From the NCBI RefSeq assembly GCF_043195095.1, contig NZ_JBAFWN010000002.1: a stretch of 64,000 nucleotides of DNA, one strand, 5' to 3'. A program made the translations under genes and the position numbers. Under the pieces are notes generated by a model. It was not told where the DNA came from. It was given only the letters and a program-made list of their open reading frames with translations, and ran no database searches. This document shows, piece after piece, positions 56,038-63,785 of the stretch (position 1 is its first letter; every line of letters starts with the position of its first letter). Origin of the DNA: NCEH01 sp043195095. GTDB lineage: Bacteria; Pseudomonadota; Alphaproteobacteria; Rhizobiales; Xanthobacteraceae.

Positions 56038-56931
56038 CTAATAAAGCCCCACGGGGAACCAGCGCAGGTAGAGATCGGTATAAACGCCCTTCTCCCACAG
56101 CCGCTGGAGCGCATAGTCGATGGCCCGGCGCACCTGATCGTTACCGGGCTTAACCGCCACCGCCAGCCCGTCGCCGAAATAGCGGCTCTCGGTGAACGGC
56201 CCTCCGGTGAAGGCGCAGCAGCCTTGCGAGGACGAGCCGTTCAGCCACAGGGCAAGGCCGATGGCGTCGCCGAACAGCAGGTCCACCTTGCCTGTGCGCA
56301 GCGCCTCGCGGGCAGCCTGGGCGTCGGGATAGGGGCGGATCGCCGCCTCGTTGAAGAAGGCCCGCAGATAGGCCTCGTGCGCGGTGCCGGCGACCACCGC
56401 CACGCTCTTGTTCGCCACCTGCTCCGGCGTCGCCTCGGCAAGGCCGTGCCCCTTGCGCGCGACGAAGCGCGCGGGCGTGCCGAGATAGCGCTCGGTGAAA
56501 TCCGCGCGCTGGCGGCTGGTGGCGTTCGCGGCGATGCCGGCGATGGCGGCATCGGCCTTGTTCTGGTCGAGGCTGTCCAGCAGCGTGTCGAACGGCACCG
56601 CCTGGATGGTGCAGGAAATGGCGAGTTCCGCGCAGATGGCGCGCGCGAGATCCACGTGGAATCCCATCAGCGCGCCGTCCGAGGAGAGGAAATTGAACGG
56701 CGGATAATCGTCCGTGGTCAGGAAGCGCAGATTGCTCGGCAGGCGTGTGGCATCCGGGCGCTCCACCCGGCGCGCGGGATTCCAGAAGCTCGGCACCAGG
56801 GCGCTCGCGCGGGCCGGGGTGGCTGCGTTCTGCGCGCGCACGGGCGTCGCGGGCCACAGAAGGGCCGCGAAAAGCAGTGCGAGGACTAAAATATCACAGA
56901 TTGCGGTGACTGGCCCTTGCTTCTGTTTCAT
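56038..56931 (-). CDS. Amino-acid-type ABC transporter solute-binding protein
   Basis: A 297-residue family-3 binding protein. A signal peptide (ILVLALLFAALLWPATPVRA) is followed by RFLTTDDYPPFNFLSSDGAL, GFHVDLARAICAELAISCTI and LLDSLDQNKADAAIAGIAAN. It contains a Cys-Cys pair (SQGCCAFTGGPF). The binding site cannot be read for one substrate. It has no permease gene beside it, so it may serve an orphan function or a distant transporter. It is divergent from the GT2 gene across 69 bases. Confidence 0.9.
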   Translation of the reverse strand: MKQKQGPVTAICDILVLALLFAALLWPATPVRAQNAATPARASALVPSFWNPARRVERPDATRLPSNLRFLTTDDYPPFNFLSSDGALMGFHVDLARAICAELAISCTIQAVPFDTLLDSLDQNKADAAIAGIAANATSRQRADFTERYLGTPARFVARKGHGLAEATPEQVANKSVAVVAGTAHEAYLRAFFNEAAIRPYPDAQAAREALRTGKVDLLFGDAIGLALWLNGSSSQGCCAFTGGPFTESRYFGDGLAVAVKPGNDQVRRAIDYALQRLWEKGVYTDLYLRWFPVGLY

Positions 56932-57000
56932 CGTACCGTTCTGCTCAGTTGCAGGGGGCTGCGGGGGGAACTCTGGGTGGGCAAGGACGCGCGGAGCCAC

Positions 57001-59091
57001 ATGGCCCGGGCGCATGAGACGCATGCGCATGACGGATTTGCGCCGGGATGGACCCGGACGCAAGAGGGCGACCGGCAATGGCCGGAAGGCGTGGCGATCG
57101 ACGCGGCCGCCGACGCCGATGCGGCGGCGCCATTTGAACCGGCGCCGGCAAGCCCGCCGGTCGCGCCCCCGCCCCGCGCGCGTGCAGGAATCTCCGACGA
57201 CCTCCGCCTGCCGACGGAACTCGCGGCCTTGCGCGGCCTGCTGCCCGACACGACGCTCGCCGCCGCGCTCGCCCGCGCCCGCCATCTGGGTGTCGGCGGC
57301 GACGAGGTACTGATCGCCGCCGGCCTGATGGATCCCGATGCCGCAAGCGCCGCCCTCGCCGACCATCTCGGCCTGCCGCGCGCGACATTGCCGCGCCGCC
57401 TGCCGCTGGATGCGGACGGGGCCCGCGGCGCGCTGCGCACCGGCATGCTGGGGCAGGAAGATCCCCTGCGGGGCGCGGTCTTCACCTTCTGCCCGCGCGG
57501 GCACAGCGCTCGACGGCTGGCGCGCGCGCTCGCGAAGGACCCCTCCCTCGCCGCGCGTGCCGCCATCCTCGCGCCCGAGCGCCTGCGCGCCTATCTCGCG
57601 CGGCACGCGGGCCCGGCCCTGACGCGACAGTCCGCCTTCGACCTGCGCCGGCGCATGCCGCACTTCTCCGCCGCTCTGATTTCGCCGATGCGCATCCTGG
57701 CGGGACCGCTGCTGCTCGCGGCCGCGCTGCTCGCCACCGGATTCCTCGCCACGCCGCATGCGACCTTCCTGGCGGTCCAGGGGGTGCTGGCGATCATGTT
57801 CCTCGGCGCGATCGCCCTGCGCCTCGCCGCCTGCTTCATCACGCCCGAGCCGGACCGGCCGTGCCGGCTCGCCGACCATCATTTGCCGATCTATACGGTG
57901 ATGGTGCCGCTCTACCGGGAAGCGGCGGTGCTGCCCCGCCTCGTCACGGCGCTCGCGGGGCTGGATTATCCGCCCGAGAAGCTGGACATCAAGCTGGTGG
58001 TGGAGGAGGACGACCGGCAGACCCGCGAGGCCCTCAAGCGCATGGCGCTGCCGGCGCGGTTCGAGATCATCCCCGTGCCCGCCATCGGCCCGCGCACCAA
58101 GCCGAAGGCCCTGAACGCGGCCCTGCCGTTCGCGCGCGGGCAATTCCTCGTTGTCTATGATGCCGAGGATGTTCCCGAGCCCGGGCAGTTGCGCGCCGCG
58201 CTCGCCGCGTTCCAGAAAGGCGGGCCGCGTCTCGCCTGCGTCCAGGCGCGCCTCGCCATCGACAATGGCGGCGACAGCTGGATCAGCCGCCAGTTCGCGC
58301 TGGAATATGCCGCCCAGTTCGACGTGATCCTGCCCGCCGTCGCGGCCTTCGGCCTGCCGATGCCGCTCGGCGGCACCTCGAACCATTTCCGCCGCAGCGT
58401 GCTGGAAGGAGTCGGGGCCTGGGATCCCTACAATGTGACCGAGGACGCCGATCTCGGCCTGCGCCTGGCGCGCAAGGGCTGGCGCACCGATGTGATCGCC
58501 TCCACCACCCATGAGGAAGCCCCGGTGCATGTGCGCACCTGGCTGCGGCAGCGCACGCGCTGGATGAAGGGCTGGGCGCAGACACTGCTGGTGCATGGGC
58601 GCGATCCGCGCCGCCTGGTGCGCGAACTCGGCGCGGCGCGCACGGTGGGGGCGATCCTGCTGGTCGCCTTTCCGTTCATGGCCGCGCTGCTGCATCCCCT
58701 GTGCGTGGCGGTGCTGTGCTGGGATCTCGCGCGCGGCGCCATGGGCGGCACGGTCTCCACGCTCACGGAACTGCTGATCTCCACGCTCAGCTACACCACG
58801 CTCACGCTCGGCTATGGCGGGGCGGCGGTGCTGGCGGTGTGCGGGGCGCGACGGCGGGGCCTGCTGGCCAGCGCCTTTGTGCTGCCCCTGCTGCCGCTCT
58901 ACTGGCTGCTGCTGTCCCTCGCAACCGTGCTGGCGATGGTGGAGCTGATCCGCGCGCCGCACCAATGGAATAAGACCGAGCACGGCCTCTCCGCCCGCAG
59001 GCGCGCGCGCCGCGCCGCCGCGGGGGTGCCTCAGCACCAGATCACAGATACCGGCGCAGGTCGGCCACCGCCTCGGCCGGCGGCCGCTTGA
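57001..59091 (+). CDS. GspE-N-like/GT2 membrane glycosyltransferase
   Basis: A 696-residue protein in three parts. The N-terminal region (about 60-200) resembles the MshEN/GspE N-terminal domain (HLGVGGDEVLIAAGLMDPDA, LADHLGLPRATLPRRLPLDA). Two membrane segments lie at about 231-280. The GT2 domain has YREAAVLPRLVTALAGLDYP, VYDAEDVPEPG (DxD), TEDADLG and RQRTRWMKGW (QxxRW); further C-terminal membrane segments follow. It resembles exopolysaccharide synthases such as XagB, and the MshEN part may bind c-di-GMP; that is inference. It overlaps the SCO gene tail-to-tail by 50 bases. Confidence 0.88.
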   Translation: MARAHETHAHDGFAPGWTRTQEGDRQWPEGVAIDAAADADAAAPFEPAPASPPVAPPPRARAGISDDLRLPTELAALRGLLPDTTLAAALARARHLGVGGDEVLIAAGLMDPDAASAALADHLGLPRATLPRRLPLDADGARGALRTGMLGQEDPLRGAVFTFCPRGHSARRLARALAKDPSLAARAAILAPERLRAYLARHAGPALTRQSAFDLRRRMPHFSAALISPMRILAGPLLLAAALLATGFLATPHATFLAVQGVLAIMFLGAIALRLAACFITPEPDRPCRLADHHLPIYTVMVPLYREAAVLPRLVTALAGLDYPPEKLDIKLVVEEDDRQTREALKRMALPARFEIIPVPAIGPRTKPKALNAALPFARGQFLVVYDAEDVPEPGQLRAALAAFQKGGPRLACVQARLAIDNGGDSWISRQFALEYAAQFDVILPAVAAFGLPMPLGGTSNHFRRSVLEGVGAWDPYNVTEDADLGLRLARKGWRTDVIASTTHEEAPVHVRTWLRQRTRWMKGWAQTLLVHGRDPRRLVRELGAARTVGAILLVAFPFMAALLHPLCVAVLCWDLARGAMGGTVSTLTELLISTLSYTTLTLGYGGAAVLAVCGARRRGLLASAFVLPLLPLYWLLLSLATVLAMVELIRAPHQWNKTEHGLSARRRARRAAAGVPQHQITDTGAGRPPPRPAAA

Positions 59092-59638
59092 GATTGAACG
59101 GCGCCACGAAGGTCCCGGTCTTGTCCATCAGATAGACCACGGCGGTATGGTCCATGGTGTAGTCGCCGCCCTCCAGCGGCACCTTCTTGGAATAGACGCG
59201 ATAGCCGCGCTTGACCGCGTCCACCTGCGCGGGCGTGCCGGTGAGGCCCTTGAGCTGGGGCGCGAAGCTGGACAGATAGGATTTCATCACCTCCGGTGTA
59301 TCGCGCTCCGGGTCCACCGTGATGAAGAAGGCCTGCAGCTTATCCGCATCCGGCCCCATCGCGCCGAACACCTCGGACATCTCGAACAAAGCGGTGGGGC
59401 ACACGTCCGGGCAATGGGTGAAGCCGAAGAAGATCAGCGAGGGCTTGCCCTTCAGCACATCCTGCGTCACCGCCGCGCCGGTCTGGTCCACGAGCTGGAA
59501 CGGCCCGCCGATGGTGGTGATGGCGGCGACCTGATTTTCCGGCCGCGTGGGCAGCAGGGCGGTGGTCACGGCCACCAGGATCGCGGCGCCCGCGAGGAAG
59601 CTCGCGAACAGGACGAAGAGCTTGGTGCGCGGGGACAT
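59042..59638 (-). CDS. SCO1/SenC family copper protein
   Basis: A 198-residue membrane-anchored thioredoxin-fold protein. One N-terminal membrane helix (KLFVLFASFLAGAAILVAV) is followed by FFGFTHCPDVCPTALFE, with Cys76 and Cys80 as the copper ligands. YTMDHTAVVYLMDKTG holds the third ligand, a His. It delivers copper to the Cu-A centre of cytochrome oxidase or acts as a thiol reductant. GAGG lies five bases upstream of the ATG. No oxidase genes adjoin it. Confidence 0.96.
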   Translation of the reverse strand: MSPRTKLFVLFASFLAGAAILVAVTTALLPTRPENQVAAITTIGGPFQLVDQTGAAVTQDVLKGKPSLIFFGFTHCPDVCPTALFEMSEVFGAMGPDADKLQAFFITVDPERDTPEVMKSYLSSFAPQLKGLTGTPAQVDAVKRGYRVYSKKVPLEGGDYTMDHTAVVYLMDKTGTFVAPFNLKRPPAEAVADLRRYL

Positions 59639-59932
59639 GACGACCTCGTTTCAGGCCCGGCCCGCGACGCCGGACACGGCCGCGGCGGGACAGATGGAAT
59701 TAGGCGCGGATGGGCCCAAGCAGGAAGGAACCGGATGCGGATGGACCGGGCGCGGTGAAACCTGGCCGGCAGGATTTAGGCGCGGCGCGGTCCAAGGTCC
59801 ATCGGACCGATGGGCGCAGGAGCGCCAGACGCACCATGCGCACCTTTTGAAGCCCGCGCCCGCGGGCGCGCTTCGCCCGCCGCCGCGTGCCGAGGCCTAT
59901 GCTCACGAGGCCCATGTTCACGAGGCCCATGC
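59639..59932. other. Intergenic stretch with 15-bp tandem repeats
   Basis: A 294-base gap between the SCO gene and a small membrane-protein gene on the same strand. It holds a perfect dyad CCATCGG, A, CCGATGG at 59799-59813. Its end carries three copies of GAGGCCyATGyTCAC (59892, 59907, 59922). No gene is convincing; frames here have low complexity. Confidence 0.6.
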
Positions 59933-59936
59933 TCAC
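59892..59936. repeat. Three tandem 15-bp repeats
   Basis: GAGGCCTATGCTCAC, GAGGCCCATGTTCAC, GAGGCCCATGCTCAC. In one plus-strand frame they read as a His/Glu-rich HEAHVHEAHAH string, in a minus-strand frame as MGLVN-type units. I think neither is translated. The last copy overlaps the stop of the small membrane protein at 59933. Confidence 0.9.
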
Positions 59937-60178
59937 AGGCATCCGCTCAAGCCGCTGGCGAGGGTGTCGAAGAACACCGCCGGCCCGTGCACCACCCAGA
60001 GAAAGCCCGCCCCAGCCAGCAAGGCCAGGGCGACCACGACCATGGCCGCGAGGGCCAGCGTCTGCCCGCCCCATGCCCGCCCTTCACGCGGCGCGGTGGA
60101 AACGGGCGCGCCAGAGACGGGCGCGACACGGGTCGCGGCCATCAAAGTGCCGCCGCTTGCCCCCTCGCTCGCTCTCAT
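59933..60178 (-). CDS. Small single-pass membrane protein of unknown function
   Basis: An 81-residue protein. A hydrophilic N-terminal half is followed by a hydrophobic segment (TLALAAMVVVALALLAGAGF) and a tail WVVHGPAVFFDTLASGLSGCL ending in Cys-Leu. The tail resembles a small membrane family seen in rhizobia, without known function. The start is uncertain: adjacent ATGs lie at 60178 and 60181, and no good ribosome site is seen. Confidence 0.6.
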   Translation of the reverse strand: MRASEGASGGTLMAATRVAPVSGAPVSTAPREGRAWGGQTLALAAMVVVALALLAGAGFLWVVHGPAVFFDTLASGLSGCL

Positions 60179-60324
60179 CATGGTGCAATACCGTCCCTGT
60201 CCCGGCATGGCTACCGGAGCAAGATAAGCCTACAGCGCAGACGGCCCCGCGCCAAGACAAGCAATGTCAAAGGTTTGTGTGCCCGCGCCGCGGCGCGCCC
60301 GCGCGGTCGCGCGCGGCCGCACCG

Positions 60325-60353
60325 TTGACGCCTTGCACCGGCCCGCCTAGTTT
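60325..60353 (+). promoter_or_regulatory. Predicted promoter of a leaderless leader ORF
   Basis: TTGACG (60325-60330), 17 bases, TAGTTT (60348-60353). The spacing is ideal and the transcript would start about seven bases later, at or next to the ATG at 60360. Confidence 0.65.
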
Positions 60354-60359
60354 GCCGCC

Positions 60360-60449
60360 ATGTCTTTTTCGGAGAGCAAGAACCGGCCCGCCGGTGCGGC
60401 GATGCTGCGAATTCTCCGCCCGGTCGATCTCATCGGCCGGGCACGATAA
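60360..60449 (+). CDS. Possible 29-residue leader peptide
   Basis: Starts MSFSESKNRPAGAAMLRILR and ends RAR at a TAA. The ATG sits seven bases after a good -10, so the message would be leaderless or nearly so. Its Arg-rich, Leu-rich sequence and position 41 bases before the next gene suggest a translated leader that could control the ACT-like gene. No homologue is known to me. Confidence 0.4.
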   Translation: MSFSESKNRPAGAAMLRILRPVDLIGRAR

Positions 60450-60490
60450 CGCGCATCCTGCTTCTTCTTCTTTCTTCGGAATCGACTTCC

Positions 60491-60793
60491 ATGACTTCTC
60501 CCTGCTGCGCGCCGGCCGGCGACGCGATGTATCGCCTCGTGCTCGAGGCCGAACCCGAGTCCAACGTGCTCCTGCGCCTCCTCGAACCCTTCGTCATCCA
60601 TAACGTGCTGCCCGATCATCTCGACGTGGCGCGGCTGGAGGACTGCATCAGCGTGGAAGTGCTGTTCCACGCGCCGGAGGCCGTCGCCGAACGGCTGGAG
60701 GCGCGCATGCAAGCCATGGTCGGCGTGCGCGACGCCCTGTGCGAACGCGCCGTGCCCCTCGCCCAGCGCCGCGCCGCCGGCGTCGCGGCCTGA
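60491..60793 (+). CDS. Small ACT-like regulatory protein
   Basis: A 100-residue protein. After a Cys-Cys pair near the N-terminus (MTSPCCAPAGD), a single domain MYRLVLEAEPESNVLLRLLE, PFVIHNVLPDHLDVARLEDC, ISVEVLFHAPEAVAERLEAR follows the beta-alpha-beta pattern of acetolactate synthase small-subunit ACT domains. It has no partner gene here. It could sense an amino acid. The AEC transporter gene starts ten bases later, so they share a transcript. Confidence 0.6.
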   Translation: MTSPCCAPAGDAMYRLVLEAEPESNVLLRLLEPFVIHNVLPDHLDVARLEDCISVEVLFHAPEAVAERLEARMQAMVGVRDALCERAVPLAQRRAAGVAA

Positions 60794-60803
60794 CGGATCG
60801 GGC

Positions 60804-61742
60804 ATGGGCAGCATTATCGCCGATATCGCCATCGTCATCCTGCCGGTGTTCGGCATCGTGGCGATGGGCTTTGTGGCCGCGAAGACCCGGCTGATCTCGG
60901 ACAAGGCCTCCGACGGCCTGGCCGAATATGTGTTCGGCCTTGCCGTGCCGATCCTGATCTTCAAGACCCTGAGCGAATCCAAGATGCCGGATGCTCAGCC
61001 CTGGGGCTATTGGATCGCCTATTTCACCGGCGCCTTCGTCGTCTTCGGCATCGCCATGGGGGTGGCGCGCTTTGTGTTCCACCGCAGCCATACCGAGGCG
61101 GTGATCCACGGCTTCTCGGCCGGGCAGGCCAATACCGTCTTTCTCGGCGTGCCGCTGATTCTGAAGGCCTATGGCGAGGAAGGCGCGGTGCCGCTGTTCC
61201 TTTTGATCGCCATCCACCTGCCGATCATGCTGGTGGCGGCGACCGTGCTGGCCGAGGGCGGCTCCGGCCTCACCTGGGCCACCGGCAAGCGGCTCGTGCG
61301 CACGCTCGCCTTCAATCCCATCCTGATCGGCATCTATGCTGGCGGGCTCGGGCGGGTGCTGGGCATCCAGACCACCGGCGTCATCAAGCAGATTCTCGAT
61401 CTGGTGGCCGCCTCCGCCTCGCCCTGCGCCCTGGTCTCGCTCGGGCTGGCGCTGAACCGCTACGGCATTTCCGGCGACATGGGGCCGAGCACCTTCATTT
61501 CCTTCATGAAGCTCATGATCCACCCGCTGCTGGTGTATCTGCTGACCCTGGTGTTGCCCATGCCGCCGGTCTGGGCGGGGGTGGCGGTGCTGTTCGCTGC
61601 CATGCCGTGCGGCATCAATGCCTATCTGCTGGCCCAGCGCTATGGGATCGGGGTGCATACCAGCGCGAGCGCCGTCTCGCTCTCCACCGTGCTCGGCCTG
61701 TTCACCATCGCCTTCTGGCTCTACGTGCTCGGCGTCGGCTGA
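60804..61742 (+). CDS. AEC-family (auxin efflux carrier) transporter
   Basis: A 312-residue membrane protein with about ten hydrophobic segments: IADIAIVILPVFGIVAMGFV, GLAEYVFGLAVPILIFKTLS, GFSAGQANTVFLGVPLILKA. The inverted-repeat half has KLMIHPLLVYLLTLVLP and MPCGINAYLLAQRYG. Members carry dicarboxylates such as malonate or malate, or auxin-like acids. The pairing with an ACT-like protein is unusual. Confidence 0.93.
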   Translation: MGSIIADIAIVILPVFGIVAMGFVAAKTRLISDKASDGLAEYVFGLAVPILIFKTLSESKMPDAQPWGYWIAYFTGAFVVFGIAMGVARFVFHRSHTEAVIHGFSAGQANTVFLGVPLILKAYGEEGAVPLFLLIAIHLPIMLVAATVLAEGGSGLTWATGKRLVRTLAFNPILIGIYAGGLGRVLGIQTTGVIKQILDLVAASASPCALVSLGLALNRYGISGDMGPSTFISFMKLMIHPLLVYLLTLVLPMPPVWAGVAVLFAAMPCGINAYLLAQRYGIGVHTSASAVSLSTVLGLFTIAFWLYVLGVG

Positions 61743-62011
61743 GAGGACGCGGCGCCGGGGTGGCGCGGAAAACGCCGTCCGGCGTGAGCGCGGGCTCGGG
61801 GTTCGGGCTTGGATCTAGGGCGCGGAATCGGTCGCTCGGCCGCCTCGCCGAAATTCATGCAGGGAGCTTCGCCCGAAATCGCGGCTTGGTCCACGAAACA
61901 GGCGCGGAGGCGGGCCACCAAACCCCATTTCGTCTACGCCAAGCCATTGTTTCACGTGAAACATTTTCGAGAAACCCGGCGCATGGCGGGGATTTCCGCA
62001 CGAGACCGGCG
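61743..62011. other. Intergenic stretch holding a parS site
   Basis: A 269-base gap between the AEC gene and the convergent gluQ. Apart from parS I see no gene; open frames here have no domain. Confidence 0.7.
61948..61963. promoter_or_regulatory. parS centromere site (ParB binding)
   Basis: TGTTTCACGTGAAACA: a perfect 16-bp palindrome identical to the bacterial parS consensus TGTTNCACGTGAAACA. ParB bound here loads SMC and is moved by ParA to segregate the chromosome origins. parS sites cluster near oriC, so the window is probably origin-proximal. It lies in an intergenic gap, as most do. Confidence 0.9.
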
Positions 62012-62887
62012 CTAGGCGGAAAGGCCGAGCCGCCGGCGGATATCGGCCGGGCCCTCGCCCGCCCGCCGCAGAACATCCAGGCTCGCCGCCCCCTCGCTTT
62101 TCGAGAGCTTGCGGCCATCTGCCCCCAGCACCAGGCGATGATGGTGATAGATCGGCGCGGGCAGCCCCAGCAATGCCTGCAACATCCGGTGCACCGACGT
62201 CGCCGCGAACAGATCACGCCCGCGGATCACATGGGTGATGGCCTGGGCCGCATCGTCCAGCACCACGGCGAGATGATAGCTCGCCGGCACATCCTTGCGC
62301 GCCACCACCACATCACCCCAGGCGGCCGGATCCGCCGGCTGAAGAACCGGCGGGCCGAGGGGCGTCTCGGAGGCCTCGCGCCAAACCAGCGGCGCGCCGA
62401 TGCGTGCCAGGGCGGCCGCCATGTCCAGCCGCAGCACGAACGGGGCGCCTTCCGAGCGAAGGCGGTCGCGTTCCGCTTGCGTCATCGCATGCCGGGAGAA
62501 CGGATAGAGCGGCGCCCCATCAGGATCACGCGGCCAGGGGCCTTCGGCTTCCTTCTGCGCCACCGCATGGGCGATCTGGGCCCGGCTTTCGAACGCGGGA
62601 TAGAGCAGCCCCTCGCGCTCCAGCCGGTCCAACGCCTCCCCATAGAAAGCGAGATGCTCCGATTGCCGCCGAGGCGGCGCGGCGGGAAGAATGCCGAGCC
62701 AGCTCAGGTCCTCCGCGATCGCCCGTTCGAAAGCGGGGCGGGATCGGGTGGCGTCGATATCCTCGATGCGCAACAGGAAATCGCCGCCCGCCGCGACCGC
62801 CGCATCGGCATTGACGAAGGCGGAGAGGGCATGGCCGAGATGCAGGCGGCCATTGGGGCTGGGAGCGAAGCGGCAGGTGAAACCCAT
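62012..62887 (-). CDS. gluQ: Glutamyl-Q tRNA(Asp) synthetase
   Basis: Attaches glutamate to the queuosine base of tRNA-Asp. The 291-residue protein has CRFAPSPNGRLHLGHALSAF (HIGH-like HLGH) and LRIEDIDATRSRPAFERAIA. The KLSKS element (GRKLSKSEGAA) lies near 260, and the anticodon-binding domain of full GluRS is absent. The zinc-binding Cys motif is not evident. The start at 62887 (MGFTCRF) follows the family; a longer reading to 62974 is rejected. Convergent with the AEC gene. Confidence 0.94.
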   Translation of the reverse strand: MGFTCRFAPSPNGRLHLGHALSAFVNADAAVAAGGDFLLRIEDIDATRSRPAFERAIAEDLSWLGILPAAPPRRQSEHLAFYGEALDRLEREGLLYPAFESRAQIAHAVAQKEAEGPWPRDPDGAPLYPFSRHAMTQAERDRLRSEGAPFVLRLDMAAALARIGAPLVWREASETPLGPPVLQPADPAAWGDVVVARKDVPASYHLAVVLDDAAQAITHVIRGRDLFAATSVHRMLQALLGLPAPIYHHHRLVLGADGRKLSKSEGAASLDVLRRAGEGPADIRRRLGLSA

Positions 62888-63042
62888 GGGGCGGGATTTA
62901 TGACGCAGGATTTCCACCCTGTCGCGCACCGCGAACGCCGTCCGGCCATGCCGATGCGCATGTCCGCTGGTCAAACCGGCGGCGCGATGATTTCATCCCG
63001 GCCCAACCCGTCGCAGCCGGATCGCTTGAGGACCACGGCGCC

Positions 63043-63732
63043 ATGACCGACCCTGCTCTCCTCGACCCGTCCGCGGCATCCGAAAGCGAACCGCGCCTAG
63101 ACCAGCAGGCGGATTTCGACCGCGCGCTCGACCGGCTCCTGGCGCTGGATCCGCGCCTTGTTCCGCTGGTGGATTTCGCCGGCCGCCCGACCCTGCGGCG
63201 GCGCGCGCCGGGGTTCGCGGGAATGGTGGCGATCGTGGTCGCGCAACAATTGTCGGTCGCCGCCGCCCGCTCCATCTCCGCGCGGCTGGAGCTTTTGTTC
63301 GGCGGGCCGGCGACCCCCGAGGCGTTGCTGGCCGCGCCCGCGGACAGCCTGCGCGCCGCCGGTCTTTCCGCGCCGAAGATCCGCACCCTCACCGGCATCG
63401 CCCGCGACCTCGTATCCGGCGCGGTGGACCTCGATGCCGTTGCGCATATGGAGGCGGACGCGGCGGCGGCCTATCTCACGAAGCTGCCCGGCATCGGCCT
63501 GTGGAGCGCGGACATCTATCTCCTGTTCTGTCTCGGCCGCGCCGACGCGTTCCCGCACGGCGATCTGGCCTTGCAAGTCGCGGCCGGCGAAGCGTTTGCG
63601 CTGCCCGGCCGCGCCTCCCCCTTGGGGCTATGGGCGATCGCCGAGGACTGGCGGCCCTATCGCGGCGTGGCGGCGCACGTGCTGTGGGCCTATTATGGCG
63701 CGCGGCGCGCCCGCACCGGTGTGCCCACCTGA
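63043..63732 (+). CDS. AlkA-like DNA-3-methyladenine glycosylase II
   Basis: A 229-residue HhH-GPD glycosylase. It has FAGMVAIVVAQQLSVAAARS, the HhH element KLPGIGLWSADIYLLFCLGR, and the catalytic Asp in AFPHGDLALQ near 180. It excises alkylated purines; it lacks the N-terminal domain of E. coli AlkA, so it is of the short Mag1 type. It is divergent from gluQ. With tag (38944) it gives two alkylation-repair glycosylases in the window. Confidence 0.93.
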   Translation: MTDPALLDPSAASESEPRLDQQADFDRALDRLLALDPRLVPLVDFAGRPTLRRRAPGFAGMVAIVVAQQLSVAAARSISARLELLFGGPATPEALLAAPADSLRAAGLSAPKIRTLTGIARDLVSGAVDLDAVAHMEADAAAAYLTKLPGIGLWSADIYLLFCLGRADAFPHGDLALQVAAGEAFALPGRASPLGLWAIAEDWRPYRGVAAHVLWAYYGARRARTGVPT

Positions 63733-63785
63733 GACTTTCCCGCCACGATCTTCCCAACGCGACTTCCCACCGAGGCCTCCCGCCC

